NCBI GenBank assembly: GCA_949300485.1
Contig: CASGEL010000010.1
Location: forward strand, 1-64,000
Length of the DNA: 64,000 bases
Direction of reading: 5' to 3'
Source: an uncultured bacterium
GTDB lineage: Bacteria > Cyanobacteriota > Vampirovibrionia > Gastranaerophilales > Gastranaerophilaceae
The notes under the pieces were generated by a model. It did no database searches. It saw only the letters and a list, made by a program, of their open reading frames with translations, and was not told the origin of the DNA. This document shows, piece after piece, positions 25,922 to 34,891 of this stretch (position 1 is its first letter; each line of letters starts with the position of its first letter). The translations under genes and the position numbers were made by a program.

Positions 25922-26308
25922 ATGAAAAAATATCTTATTACAACATTATTACTCTCCATAATAACCGCATTATCAGCACATGGCTGGCAAGACATACAAT
26001 TGGGGAAAAGAATCAGTATAACAAATATTTCAAACATAGGGAATGTAAAAAAAATAACAGTAAAAACTCTTGATACTGAAGGAATCATGAGTGAGGCAGA
26101 AAAAACAAAAGTATCACATGAATTAACATTTTGGGGAATAAAATGCGATACAAAAGAAGGTATCTACTATGGTTCAGAACTATATGGAGAAAATAACCAA
26201 ATAATAAACAAATTTGTTTCTCCGCAAGCATTCAACTCTTGGATGAAAATTAATATCAATGATAAAACAGATTTCAATAAGATCTTATATGACAACGTCT
26301 GTAAATAA
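25922..26308 (+). CDS. Small exported adhesin-E-like protein, copy 1
   Basis: A signal peptide (1-20, LSAHG) precedes a 108-residue domain with paired strands, a Trp at the start (GWQDI), WGIKCDTKE in the middle, a conserved Trp in SWMKI and a final VCK. This layout resembles the surface-adhesin protein E fold; the two Cys probably bond. The next gene is a paralogue, so this is a tandem duplication. AAAGGA precedes the start. Confidence 0.6.
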   Translation: MKKYLITTLLLSIITALSAHGWQDIQLGKRISITNISNIGNVKKITVKTLDTEGIMSEAEKTKVSHELTFWGIKCDTKEGIYYGSELYGENNQIINKFVSPQAFNSWMKININDKTDFNKILYDNVCK

Positions 26309-26348
26309 AGATTTTACTTGCAAAATATCTAGTTATAAAGGAGTGTTT

Positions 26349-26726
26349 ATGAAAAAATTTATTATTATAACATTAGTGCTGATTTCAATGACTACACTAT
26401 CTGCAACTGCATGGCAAGAATTAAAAAATGACGGAATTAGTATAATCAATATTACAAACATAGAAAATTACAAAAAAGTTACTGTTAAAATGAGTGATAC
26501 AGACGGTTTGCTAGGCAACTTTAAAGGGAAGAAGATAGACCACGAAATACATTCTTGGGGAATAAAATGTGATACGAAAGAAAGCAGACTATTAGAATCT
26601 GAAATTTACGGGGACAATAATCAATTATTATACAAAGACGAATTTAAATATAATTCCTGGACAAAAATAGATGGCAGAGAAGGGAAAAGATTTGCACAAA
26701 CATTATATGCAAAAGTCTGTAAATAA
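26349..26726 (+). CDS. Small exported adhesin-E-like protein, copy 2
   Basis: Paralogue of the preceding gene with shared features: a signal peptide ending LSATA, AWQEL, SWGIKCDTKES, NSWTKI and the terminal YAKVCK. The start is the ATG at 26349 with AAAGGAG 5 bases upstream, not the longer frame from 26259, which would overlap the previous gene. Both belong to the adhesin-E-like group by layout only. Confidence 0.6.
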   Translation: MKKFIIITLVLISMTTLSATAWQELKNDGISIINITNIENYKKVTVKMSDTDGLLGNFKGKKIDHEIHSWGIKCDTKESRLLESEIYGDNNQLLYKDEFKYNSWTKIDGREGKRFAQTLYAKVCK

Positions 26727-26775
26727 AATTGAAATATTTGGAATATAATAATAAACTCCTAAAATATTTATCCCC

Positions 26776-28872
26776 CTAAGCTTTTGAAAGTTCAGAAATT
26801 GTTGGGTCTAACAAACGTCTGCCGACATTTTCAAAAGCAATTGAACAAAGAGTTTTATTACCATATTTAATTATTTTTTCAATAACCCCTCTGCCGTAAC
26901 GAGGATGAGAAACCGTATCACCTTGATTAAAGTCTGTACCGTTATCATCACCAAGTTCTTCTGATCCAGCAGGATAAACAGGAACTACAGGAGGTTTATC
27001 GTTAATAAACGGAGAATCCTGATACGAATTTTCGTCTACTATTGGTTCCGAAATTATATCCTCACCAAAAAACTCATCCGGCTGAGCCATCTGGCTATCT
27101 TCAATATAATTTAAATCTTCTTCAGTCAAAGAAGCAGATTGATCTACAATTTCATTTTCATCCATTAAATCACTTTCCTGGAGTTCCGAAACAGGCGAAA
27201 GGGCTTCTGCCTCATCATAAGAAAGATTATCCAACTCTAAATCAGGCTCGGATATTGCTTGATCCAAAGAATCTTCTTCCATAAGATTGCCAACAGGTTC
27301 AATTATCTCAGACTTAGATTCAATAGATGCTTCCTCAACTGTAGCTTGTGGTATATCTATTGTTTTTGGAGTATTTTCAATTACGGCAGATGATCCTACA
27401 GTAGAAAGCTCCTGCTGATCTTCTACAACTTCTATCGGAGGTTGTGAAATTTCAGGAATCATAGAAACCGTCTCATTTGGAATTTCAGCTTCAATATTCT
27501 GTTCATTATCGGTTTCTTTTTCATTTGAATGTTCAATTTCTTCCTCAACCGGAACAAAAGAATTATCCATAAGTATACGGTCACCGTTTTCTTCAATTCT
27601 TACCAGAATTGTATCCTCAGTTTTAGGTACAAATTGATATTTTTCACCCAAAACATCATCTTTTGTCAAATCTAAGTCAAGATCTGTCATTTCTACAATA
27701 AATGGAATACCTTGTGTTAATTTACCATATACAATACATTCATCATAATTTAACTTATTTAAAAATGTATTATAAGCAGCAAAATCATTCGTTGCAACCT
27801 GCGGAGTAAAGAGAATCATATTTTGAGCATGATGCTTTAATTCTGAAGCATATTTATATGCACTGCTTGTAATCATTGTTGTAAATATGTGATTATGATT
27901 TATAAACTGCTTTAAAAGCTTTTTATCAGAATTACCATCAGTTAAAGGCACAAATAAATATATATATTTATCTATAGTTTCTAATGTTGAATGAATAAAT
28001 GAGAATACCTCTTTCTGCAAAGATTCATGAATATCTTTTAAATTAATAATAGAACAATTTTTTTCTTCCAATTTTTCTTTTAACGCAAATACTTCTTCTT
28101 TTGTATTAGCAAAAACATTTGCATCCCTATATTTTAGTAATTTATTTTTTAAAAGAGCTAATTCAGGCATCTGAAGCTCTTTATATTGATTTGCCACTAC
28201 ATCCACAAAATTATTAATCGGCAAAAATTCAAAATCTAAAGTTTTTATATACTGTTGAACTGCATAAAAAATATCCTGGATAACAGCTTTTGTAGAGGGT
28301 TCAACCTCAGCCAGGTCATATTCAAAAATATAATCAATCATTTTTGAATTTAATGGAAGTTTAAAATCTTTTGTGAATTCAATTTTAGGATAATCTTCAA
28401 ACAAATTATCAGTATCTATAATTACACTTTTTTCCTTCATCTGAAAAAGTTGCCTTATGCAGTTAGAGATAAAGGAAGTCTTATGAGAATCTTTTTCAGC
28501 AAAGACAGTAAGATTTCTTTCAAATACTGATATATCAAGATTTAGCATATCTTCCTGCTGAGATAAATTTCCTATTTTTATAGCAGTTTCAACAGGCAGC
28601 AGATGTAATAATTCTTCGGCAGGAAGAAAAGAGAGTTCAGAATTTATACTTGGAATAGAACCGTCATAGTTATCAACTACACCATCCGGCGTAAATGTAA
28701 ATAATAATTTAGCTATAGCAAAATTATTAACAGTATCTGATTTTAAATTAACAAATTGTGCAACATAAGATTTTGCGCCGGAATCTAATACTATAAACCT
28801 TCCCATTATAGGATTTTCAGATTCCGTATAGGATAACTTCACCAAATTATTCTTAATCTCAAGTAATTTCAT
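26776..28872 (-). CDS. HerA-like protein with degenerate P-loop and UvrD/CarD-like C-terminus
   Basis: 698 residues. Residues 1-120 resemble the beta-barrel that precedes HerA/DUF87 ATPases (PIMGRFIVL, LPVETAIKIGNLSQQ), followed by SVFERNLTVFAEKDSHKTSF, in place of the Walker A glycine-rich loop. GxGKS/T is not present, so ATP binding is doubtful. Residues 440-640 are a long acidic Glu/Ser/Pro linker. The last 50 residues (GDTVSHPRYGRGVIEKI, then LCSIAFENVGRRLL) resemble the Tudor-like C-terminal tail of UvrD/PcrA that touches RNA polymerase. The ribosome site is GAGAGGG. Function unknown; a DNA or transcription-associated scaffold is possible. Confidence 0.6.
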   Translation of the reverse strand: MKLLEIKNNLVKLSYTESENPIMGRFIVLDSGAKSYVAQFVNLKSDTVNNFAIAKLLFTFTPDGVVDNYDGSIPSINSELSFLPAEELLHLLPVETAIKIGNLSQQEDMLNLDISVFERNLTVFAEKDSHKTSFISNCIRQLFQMKEKSVIIDTDNLFEDYPKIEFTKDFKLPLNSKMIDYIFEYDLAEVEPSTKAVIQDIFYAVQQYIKTLDFEFLPINNFVDVVANQYKELQMPELALLKNKLLKYRDANVFANTKEEVFALKEKLEEKNCSIINLKDIHESLQKEVFSFIHSTLETIDKYIYLFVPLTDGNSDKKLLKQFINHNHIFTTMITSSAYKYASELKHHAQNMILFTPQVATNDFAAYNTFLNKLNYDECIVYGKLTQGIPFIVEMTDLDLDLTKDDVLGEKYQFVPKTEDTILVRIEENGDRILMDNSFVPVEEEIEHSNEKETDNEQNIEAEIPNETVSMIPEISQPPIEVVEDQQELSTVGSSAVIENTPKTIDIPQATVEEASIESKSEIIEPVGNLMEEDSLDQAISEPDLELDNLSYDEAEALSPVSELQESDLMDENEIVDQSASLTEEDLNYIEDSQMAQPDEFFGEDIISEPIVDENSYQDSPFINDKPPVVPVYPAGSEELGDDNGTDFNQGDTVSHPRYGRGVIEKIIKYGNKTLCSIAFENVGRRLLDPTISELSKA

Positions 28873-28937
28873 CTGTGCCCTCTCTGCTTTAGCAAAATTG
28901 TACCATGAAAAATAAAGAAATATGTCTGTTTATTAAG

Positions 28938-29534
28938 TTAATTAACATTTATTACATCTTCCAAATGATTATAAATATCAATAGTCATAGGACAAATTTT
29001 AAGATTTCTGTCAACCAAACTTTTAATAGTCAATTTATAAGATTGCAGCATAGCTTTATCCAATCCGTTTTGACCCGTTAACACTTCCCTTATAGGTTCT
29101 GCGTACTCAGGTTCTCTTGTCCTTATTTCAATCTTATCGGCAAGGTAAATTATTTTTTCAAAATCAGACATATTTAACTTACCGATAGTATGCCATCTTA
29201 TAGCAGATAAAATCTCCTCATCGGTAACTCCGAATTCTATCTTTGCAACATAAGCACTAACAGGAGCATGGAGTGTTTTATAATTCATTTTTTCAATTGG
29301 ATCAACATCCAAATTATTTTTATCTATAATTTCCAATAATTTTTCTGTAGAAAAACACTTAGCACAATCATGAAGCAAACCTGCAACATATGCCCTTTCC
29401 GGATTTTGAGAATAATCTTCAGCTAATTTTTTAGCCATTTCAGCCGTTCCTAAAGAATGCTCATAACGCTCGTCATTTAAATTATTTCTTAACCATATCA
29501 ATAATTCTTCATTACTTACTTTTGTATAATTCAT
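28938..29534 (-). CDS. yqeK: HD-domain Ap4A hydrolase YqeK
   Basis: Symmetrical diadenosine tetraphosphatase of the HD superfamily. The metal motif H...HD...D is seen as YEHSLGTAEMAKKL, then GLLHDCAK, then KIIYLADKIE. The 198 residues fit. Its start lies within the end of nadD (23-base overlap), the usual nadD-yqeK order; the commonly following rsfS is not present. Expression would depend on the nadD promoter. Confidence 0.92.
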   Translation of the reverse strand: MNYTKVSNEELLIWLRNNLNDERYEHSLGTAEMAKKLAEDYSQNPERAYVAGLLHDCAKCFSTEKLLEIIDKNNLDVDPIEKMNYKTLHAPVSAYVAKIEFGVTDEEILSAIRWHTIGKLNMSDFEKIIYLADKIEIRTREPEYAEPIREVLTGQNGLDKAMLQSYKLTIKSLVDRNLKICPMTIDIYNHLEDVINVN

Positions 29535-30105
29535 GATCTTTTATATATTCCTCTACTTTTTTAGGTACATATTCACTTATACTTTCGCTATTTTGGATTT
29601 TCAATCTCAGTGAGGTTGATGATATATCTTCGTATGTCAAAGGTTGGAACTCAAAATCAACACCTTTTTCCTTTAGAAAATCATACTCCGAAATATTAAA
29701 ATTGTCCTCCCTAACAAAGACGATATATTTAACCAAACTTTTTAACTTTTCAAACTCATACCAGGATTCAATCTTTTTAAATGCATCAGTTCCTATTAAA
29801 AAATTTATTTTACCGTCAGGATTATATAACTTATACAATTCTAAAATAGTTAAATAGGTATAAGATTTCCCTCTGCGCTTATATTCTATATCAGAAACTT
29901 CAAAATTTGGATAATCAGAAACCGCCAGTTTTACCATTTCCAAACGATCAGAAGAAAACTGCAAATCACACGTCTTATGAGGAGGATTATATGCAGGAAT
30001 AAATAATATTTTATCAAAATTATAATGATCTAGCACATACTCTGCAACTCTTAAATGCGCATTATGAATAGGATTAAATGTTCCTTGAAAAACACATAAA
30101 TTCAT
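29512..30105 (-). CDS. nadD: Nicotinate-nucleotide adenylyltransferase
   Basis: Makes deamido-NAD from nicotinate mononucleotide and ATP. The N-terminal FQGTFNPIHNAHLRVAEYV is the nucleotidyltransferase (T/H)xGH-like motif, followed by LFIPAYNPPHK and a C-terminal SSTSLRLKI replacing the usual ISSTxIR. The 197 residues are normal. No Shine-Dalgarno is present: a -10 box lies 6 bases before the ATG, so a leaderless mRNA is likely. Confidence 0.95.
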   Translation of the reverse strand: MNLCVFQGTFNPIHNAHLRVAEYVLDHYNFDKILFIPAYNPPHKTCDLQFSSDRLEMVKLAVSDYPNFEVSDIEYKRRGKSYTYLTILELYKLYNPDGKINFLIGTDAFKKIESWYEFEKLKSLVKYIVFVREDNFNISEYDFLKEKGVDFEFQPLTYEDISSTSLRLKIQNSESISEYVPKKVEEYIKDHELYKSK

Positions 30106-30111
30106 ATATTA

Positions 30112-30140
30112 ATTTTATCATAATTAGCGCTGAGGGTAAA
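30112..30140 (-). promoter_or_regulatory. Promoter of nadD-yqeK, leaderless placement
   Basis: On the minus strand TTTACC (30140-30135), 17 bases, and TGA-TAAAAT (extended -10, box 30117-30112), 6 bases before the ATG at 30105. Confidence 0.55.
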
Positions 30141-30145
30141 TATTA

Positions 30146-31063
30146 TTAAAATATTCCACAGCTTAAATAATGGTCGCCGCAGTCAGGAATTACAGTAACT
30201 ATATTTTTACCAAAATTTTCTTCTCTTTTAGACAATTCCACAGCAGTCCAAACATTGGCTCCTCCGGAAATTCCTGATAAAATACCCTCCTTTACCGGCA
30301 GAAGTTTTGTCATTAAAATCGCAGCTTCATCTTTTACCGGGATTATTTCATCTACCAAGGATTCATCATAATTACCTGGTATAAAATTAGCACCTATACC
30401 TTGAAGTTTATGCGGACTTGCAGATTTTCCAGCCAAGACTCGAGAATTATACGGTTCAACAGCTACAATTTTTATATCTGATTTTTTCTTTTTTAAATTT
30501 TTGCCAACACCTGACAGGGTTCCGCCTGTACCAACACCGGCAACAAAGATATCAACAGAACCTTCAGTATCCTTCCAAATTTCTTCTGAGGTTGTTAATA
30601 TATGAGCTTTCGGATTAGACGGATTATCAAACTGTGATGGGATAAATGAATTTTTATAAACATTTTTATGTAACTCAACAGCTTTATCAACAGAACCTTG
30701 CATACCATACTGTGCCGGAGTCAAAACAAGCTCCGCTCCGTATGCTTTTAATAACATTCTGCGCTCTATACTCATTGATTCCGGCATTGTAAGAATTAGT
30801 TTGTAACCCTTTATAGCACAAATCATTGCCAAGCCTATACCGGTATTTCCGCTTGTCGGCTCTATTATGACAGTATCTTTGTTTATCCTGCCGTCATTTT
30901 CAGCATCGACAATCATTTGTAAGGCTGCTCTATCCTTTATTGAATTTGCAGGATTAAAATATTCCAATTTCAAGTAAATATTTGCCTTGCCGGTATTTAA
31001 TCTATTTAATTTTACCATTGGAGTATTTCCGATAAGCTCTGTTAAATTAGCCGCAATATTCAT
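30146..31063 (-). CDS. cysK: Cysteine synthase (O-acetylserine sulfhydrylase)
   Basis: Makes L-cysteine from O-acetylserine and sulfide using PLP. The start is the ATG at 31063 with AAGGAG 7 bases upstream; a longer frame lacks a site. Motifs are ELIGNTPMVKLNRL, the PLP lysine in NSIKDRAALQMI, PTSGNTGIGLAM, the phosphate loop GTGGTLSGVG and SGISGGAN. The 305 residues are the CysK length. The gene is monocistronic. Confidence 0.95.
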   Translation of the reverse strand: MNIAANLTELIGNTPMVKLNRLNTGKANIYLKLEYFNPANSIKDRAALQMIVDAENDGRINKDTVIIEPTSGNTGIGLAMICAIKGYKLILTMPESMSIERRMLLKAYGAELVLTPAQYGMQGSVDKAVELHKNVYKNSFIPSQFDNPSNPKAHILTTSEEIWKDTEGSVDIFVAGVGTGGTLSGVGKNLKKKKSDIKIVAVEPYNSRVLAGKSASPHKLQGIGANFIPGNYDESLVDEIIPVKDEAAILMTKLLPVKEGILSGISGGANVWTAVELSKREENFGKNIVTVIPDCGDHYLSCGIF

Positions 31064-31163
31064 AAAGTTTCTCCTTATTTTACTTGAATATATTAACATA
31101 AAAGTATAAAAGCTTAATGCATATAACAAATAATCAATTTATTCAGCGGAAAAGATATTAATC

Positions 31164-31192
31164 TTGAGGTGTCTTCCAAAATATGTTATAAT
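31164..31192 (+). promoter_or_regulatory. Promoter of the pseudopilin at 31223
   Basis: TTGAGG (31164-31169), 17 bases, TATAAT (31187-31192) with TGT extension. The block around it closely matches the promoter at 48989-49017, ending in the same AAATATGTTATAAT. Confidence 0.7.
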
Positions 31193-31222
31193 AGGAAAAA
31201 GAATAAGCGAGGATAAATTTTT

Positions 31223-31846
31223 ATGACATTAAAAAAAGTAATAGCCTTTACTTTATCAGAAGTATTGATAACTATGTCTATAGTAGGAGCCGTTGCAGCC
31301 CTGACAATACCTACGTTACACTACCAAAGAATTAAAAAAGAATATACTGCAAAACTCAAAAACTTCTATAGTAAAATAAACAATGCTATTCTTGATATGG
31401 AACTTGAAAAGGGATCTTTTAGAGATATGAAAATACCTGCTCAAGGTAAAGGCTATGATTGGTATATGGAAAATATAGACCCATATCTTGGACATGCCTA
31501 TGTCGATGATGATAAAAAAATAGTATATTACAAAGACGGCTCAAGATTATTAACATTTTGGACAGGAGGCTGTTTAGATGTCTATTATGATGTAAACGGA
31601 GATAAAAGTCCTAATAGAGCAGGATATGACCAATATGTATTTTTATTCTGTTTTGATGATACAAACAGAAATACTTGGTTTGGCAATAAAGAAATTTTCT
31701 TTGGAACTTATGGCTCCGGACTAGCAGGTGCCGGAGTGTCTCGGGAATCTATGATTAATAAATGCCAAACAGACAGATCCTGGTGTACAAGATTATTACA
31801 GAATGATCAGTGGGAATTTAAATCAGATTATCCGTTTAAATTCTAA
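31223..31846 (+). CDS. Type IV pilin-like / pseudopilin protein
   Basis: Leader MTLKKVIA, then A/FTLSEVLITM, with a hydrophobic helix to about residue 33. The globular part carries DVNGDKSPNRAGYDQYVF, the loop shared by the other pseudopilins of this window, and Cys pairs in GGCLDVYYD/FCFDD and KCQTDRSWC. The length is 207 residues. It stands alone with its own promoter and a strong terminator at 31870. Ala before the cleavage site is unusual. Confidence 0.83.
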   Translation: MTLKKVIAFTLSEVLITMSIVGAVAALTIPTLHYQRIKKEYTAKLKNFYSKINNAILDMELEKGSFRDMKIPAQGKGYDWYMENIDPYLGHAYVDDDKKIVYYKDGSRLLTFWTGGCLDVYYDVNGDKSPNRAGYDQYVFLFCFDDTNRNTWFGNKEIFFGTYGSGLAGAGVSRESMINKCQTDRSWCTRLLQNDQWEFKSDYPFKF

Positions 31847-31869
31847 AATAATTAAATATTTTTTATATG

Positions 31870-31907
31870 AACTCAAAAGGATGATTAGATAATCATCCTT
31901 TTGAGTT
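31870..31907. terminator. Strong bidirectional hairpin terminator
   Basis: Perfect 18-base arms (31870-31887 and 31890-31907) lie between the pseudopilin and the convergent aminotransferase gene. Confidence 0.8.
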
Positions 31908-31921
31908 GTTATATATCTGTA

Positions 31922-33163
31922 TTAATACCTGAATCCATCAGCTTTCATTCTATCTATGACTTCCTGCAATTTGTCATCACTGCAAACAAAAGAAACTCTG
32001 AAGTACCCCTGCCCGCAATCTCCGAAAGCATCACCAGGCACAACTACTACCCCTGATTTTTCCAGCAAATCTTCACAGAATTTAAAAGATGAATCATATT
32101 TCCTTGGAATAGGAAGCCACAAGTAAAATGTTGTATGCGGCAATTTTTCATCATCAATAGGCCAGCCTAATTCTTTAAAGCCTTTTACCATAATAGCCTG
32201 TTTACGTTTATAATCCAAATTACCCTGCAGAACATACTCATCTCCTTCAGTAGAATTCATAATATAAGCACAGGCCTTTTGTAACGCTTTGAATATGCCG
32301 TTATCGATAGTAGATTTACCTTTTGCAAATCGACCTACGACCTCACTATTTCCGCACAGCCAGCCTAAACGCCATCCGGTAATTGCATAAGGTTTTGATA
32401 GACTATAAAACTCTACTGCAATATCTTTTGCGCCATCAAATTCTAATACGCTGAAAGGTTTTTCATTATCGTCAAAATAGATATCACAATACGCTGCATC
32501 TGAAATCAACAAAATATCATATTTTTTACAAAATGCAATAACAGAATTTATATATTCTCTAGTCGCTGAAACCCCAAGCGGATTATTAGGATAATTTATA
32601 ATCAAAGCCTTAATTTTTGATTTGTCATAACCTTCATCCATTAATTTAGCTAAAATCTCTTCCATATCAGGTTGATAACTATTTTCTGCTGTTAATGGAA
32701 CAGAATAAGGTTTTCCTCCGGAACACTGTATCATTTGACCGTATGAAGCATACCCCGGATCAGGAATTAGAATTATATCTTTCTGCTTATCTTCATGGTT
32801 TGGGGTAATTATAAACCTTATTAAATTTGCCAAACCATCCTTTGAACCTAATAGCGAACAAATTTCAGTGTTTACATCAAGCTCAACACCAAAACGATTT
32901 TTCATTCTTTCAGCTACCGCTTGACGAAAATAAGGTTCTCCTCTGGTAACAGAATATGTATGAATATTATCTTCTGTTAAAAACTCTTTTAGTTTATCTA
33001 TCAAAACAACCGGCGGATTAGCTGTCGGCGCCCCCATAGCTAAAGATATCGGCCTTCTATTCTTTTTTTCTAAAATATCTGAAAGTTGAGCAGTTTTTTC
33101 TTTCAACTTTACCATAATATATGTATCAATTGCCATTACATCTTCATTAAATAAATTTTTCAT
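31922..33163 (-). CDS. PLP-dependent aminotransferase, LL-diaminopimelate aminotransferase-like
   Basis: Class I/II aminotransferase (413 residues). The PLP lysine is in YSLSKPYAITGWRLGWLCGN. Other motifs are SLAMGAPTANPP, LGSKDGL, IPDPGYASYG, NYPNNPLG and ISDAAYCDIYF. The best fit is the DapL/aspartate aminotransferase group, which cyanobacteria and relatives use for lysine and peptidoglycan, but the substrate is not fixed by the sequence. A GAGGA site lies 9 bases before the ATG. Confidence 0.75.
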   Translation of the reverse strand: MKNLFNEDVMAIDTYIMVKLKEKTAQLSDILEKKNRRPISLAMGAPTANPPVVLIDKLKEFLTEDNIHTYSVTRGEPYFRQAVAERMKNRFGVELDVNTEICSLLGSKDGLANLIRFIITPNHEDKQKDIILIPDPGYASYGQMIQCSGGKPYSVPLTAENSYQPDMEEILAKLMDEGYDKSKIKALIINYPNNPLGVSATREYINSVIAFCKKYDILLISDAAYCDIYFDDNEKPFSVLEFDGAKDIAVEFYSLSKPYAITGWRLGWLCGNSEVVGRFAKGKSTIDNGIFKALQKACAYIMNSTEGDEYVLQGNLDYKRKQAIMVKGFKELGWPIDDEKLPHTTFYLWLPIPRKYDSSFKFCEDLLEKSGVVVVPGDAFGDCGQGYFRVSFVCSDDKLQEVIDRMKADGFRY

Positions 33164-33190
33164 ACTTTAAATTCCTCAATTACTAATATA

Positions 33191-33910
33191 TTAAGCTTTC
33201 ATCTTCATCGGACCTTCCAATGATGCCGTTACAAACTGTTTTGTATATGGAGTATCTTGTTTCAAAAGTTCAGTAGGAGTACCTTCGAAAACAATTTTCC
33301 CGTCATAAAGCATTATAACTCTATCGGCAGTTCTTGTAATAGTAGACATCTGGTGCGTTACTACAATAGAGGCTGCATTTATTTCTCTTTTTAAACTTAC
33401 AATATAATCTTCTATAAGGGTAGATGACATCGGATCCAAACCTGCAGTCGGTTCATCATATAAAATTGTATTCGGCTTGGTTACTATAGCTCTTGCAAAA
33501 CTTACCCTTTTTTGCATACCTCCGGATAATTCTGAAGGATATTTATTTTCTATACCTTTTAAACCAACAAGTTCTAATTTTTGAGAAACAATCTTTTTTA
33601 TCTCTTCATCTGTATATTTTTTTCTCAAATCTTTTCTTTCTTTTAGTGCAAATGAAATATTATCCGCTACATTTAAGGAGTCAAATAATGCAGAATACTG
33701 GAAAACCATAGCAATATCACCCTCAGATGTAATGATTTCTCCACTATCGTATGGAATTAAGCCACAAATAAGCTTTAATACCGTACTCTTTCCTGAACCG
33801 GAAAAACCAACTATTGCCAAGATTTCACCATTAGCAACCTTAAATGATATATCATTTATAACTTTTTTGTCATCAAATGTCTTTACTAAATTTCTGACTT
33901 CTATACTCAT
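33191..33910 (-). CDS. mlaF: ABC transporter ATPase, MlaF type
   Basis: ATPase of an Mla-type phospholipid transporter that keeps outer-membrane lipid asymmetry. The start is the ATG at 33910 with AAGGG upstream. Walker A is GFSGSGKST, the signature LSGGMQKR, Walker B ILYDEPTAGLDP and the switch HQM. The 240 residues fit. It lies 19 bases after the permease gene in the same operon. No MlaD-like substrate-binding gene is seen here. Confidence 0.85.
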   Translation of the reverse strand: MSIEVRNLVKTFDDKKVINDISFKVANGEILAIVGFSGSGKSTVLKLICGLIPYDSGEIITSEGDIAMVFQYSALFDSLNVADNISFALKERKDLRKKYTDEEIKKIVSQKLELVGLKGIENKYPSELSGGMQKRVSFARAIVTKPNTILYDEPTAGLDPMSSTLIEDYIVSLKREINAASIVVTHQMSTITRTADRVIMLYDGKIVFEGTPTELLKQDTPYTKQFVTASLEGPMKMKA

Positions 33911-33929
33911 AACTATACCCTTACACAAT

Positions 33930-34739
33930 TTAAAAGAAAAATAAAACCGCAAATATCATATCCCAAACAACAATTGCTATAAATGACCAAACTACAGCCT
34001 TTGTTGTCGCAAGACCGACACCCTTTGCTCCGCCTGATGCAAAATAGCCGCATGTACAGCTTATCAAAGAAATTGTTGCACCAAAAACAATAGCTTTAAG
34101 TATACAAACACTTAAATCCTTCATATACAAACCGAGCCAAGCAGAATCAAAATATGCTCTATATGTTAGACCTGCAAACATATCAGAAGTAACTGCACCT
34201 AATAAAACTCCTACAACAGATGCCAATATAACAACAAACGGCATCATTATAGCACCGGATAAAACTCTTGGGACAAATAAATATCTGACAGAATCAACAC
34301 CCAATACATCAATTGCATCAACCTGCTCAGTCACACGCATTGTAGCAAGCTCTGAAGCTAAAGATGAACCTATCATAGAAGTTATAGCAAACCCTGACAT
34401 TATAGCCCCGACTTCACGAACTATTAATATTGTCATTAATAACCCTACAAAATTTCCACCACCTTGCTTCACCATTTCATGCGCGACCTGAGATGCAACA
34501 ATTATAGAAGTCATACCTACAATAGACAAAGTTATAGGTAATGAGCTAACCCCAAACCTGTCACATTGTACCAGTAACTCACTCCATGAGATCTCACCTC
34601 TCAAAATACACTTCAAAACATGAAAGCCAAGCTGCGCTATATGCCCTAAAGTATCTAAAAAATCCGCAAACGTAGTCAAAAAATGCGAAAACACTTTATA
34701 TGTGGCAGATTGTTTTAAATATTTTTGTAAAGTTATCAT
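33930..34739 (-). CDS. mlaE: MlaE-family ABC transporter permease
   Basis: Membrane subunit of the lipid transporter, with about five or six helices; the family blocks are GVSSLPITLSIVGMTSIIVA, ILIVREVGAIMSGF, IGSSLASELATMRVTEQVDAID and MPFVVILASVVGVLLGA. The start is the ATG at 34739, since a TG-n-TATAAT ends 6 bases before it and no ribosome site exists; the longer frame from 34787 would start inside that promoter. The product is 269 residues. First gene of the mlaE-mlaF operon. Confidence 0.88.
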   Translation of the reverse strand: MITLQKYLKQSATYKVFSHFLTTFADFLDTLGHIAQLGFHVLKCILRGEISWSELLVQCDRFGVSSLPITLSIVGMTSIIVASQVAHEMVKQGGGNFVGLLMTILIVREVGAIMSGFAITSMIGSSLASELATMRVTEQVDAIDVLGVDSVRYLFVPRVLSGAIMMPFVVILASVVGVLLGAVTSDMFAGLTYRAYFDSAWLGLYMKDLSVCILKAIVFGATISLISCTCGYFASGGAKGVGLATTKAVVWSFIAIVVWDMIFAVLFFF

Positions 34740-34745
34740 AAACAA

Positions 34746-34754
34746 ATTATAACA
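34746..34754 (-). promoter_or_regulatory. Extended -10 promoter of mlaE, leaderless placement
   Basis: TG-T-TATAAT occupies 34754-34746 on the minus strand, 6 bases before the ATG. No clear -35 box. Confidence 0.55.
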
Positions 34755-34810
34755 CAAGGAGATATTCTTGGCACGAAGATAAATCATTAATCAAAAAATA
34801 TAAATTTATA

Positions 34811-34834
34811 AAAAAAAACGGACAAAATGCCCGC
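34811..34834 (-). terminator. Rho-independent terminator of the corrinoid adenosyltransferase gene
   Basis: On the minus strand CGGGC, a 5-base loop and GTCCG (one G-T pair) are followed by eight T. Confidence 0.7.
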
Positions 34835-34891
34835 TATTTCATTTCTGAAACAAAAAAGGATTCACATTAACCTAAACTTTTTATTTCAAAA

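Noticed and set aside
34740-34787. Longer mlaE start at 34787
   Set aside because: The added 16 residues would be read from the promoter region and lack a ribosome site.
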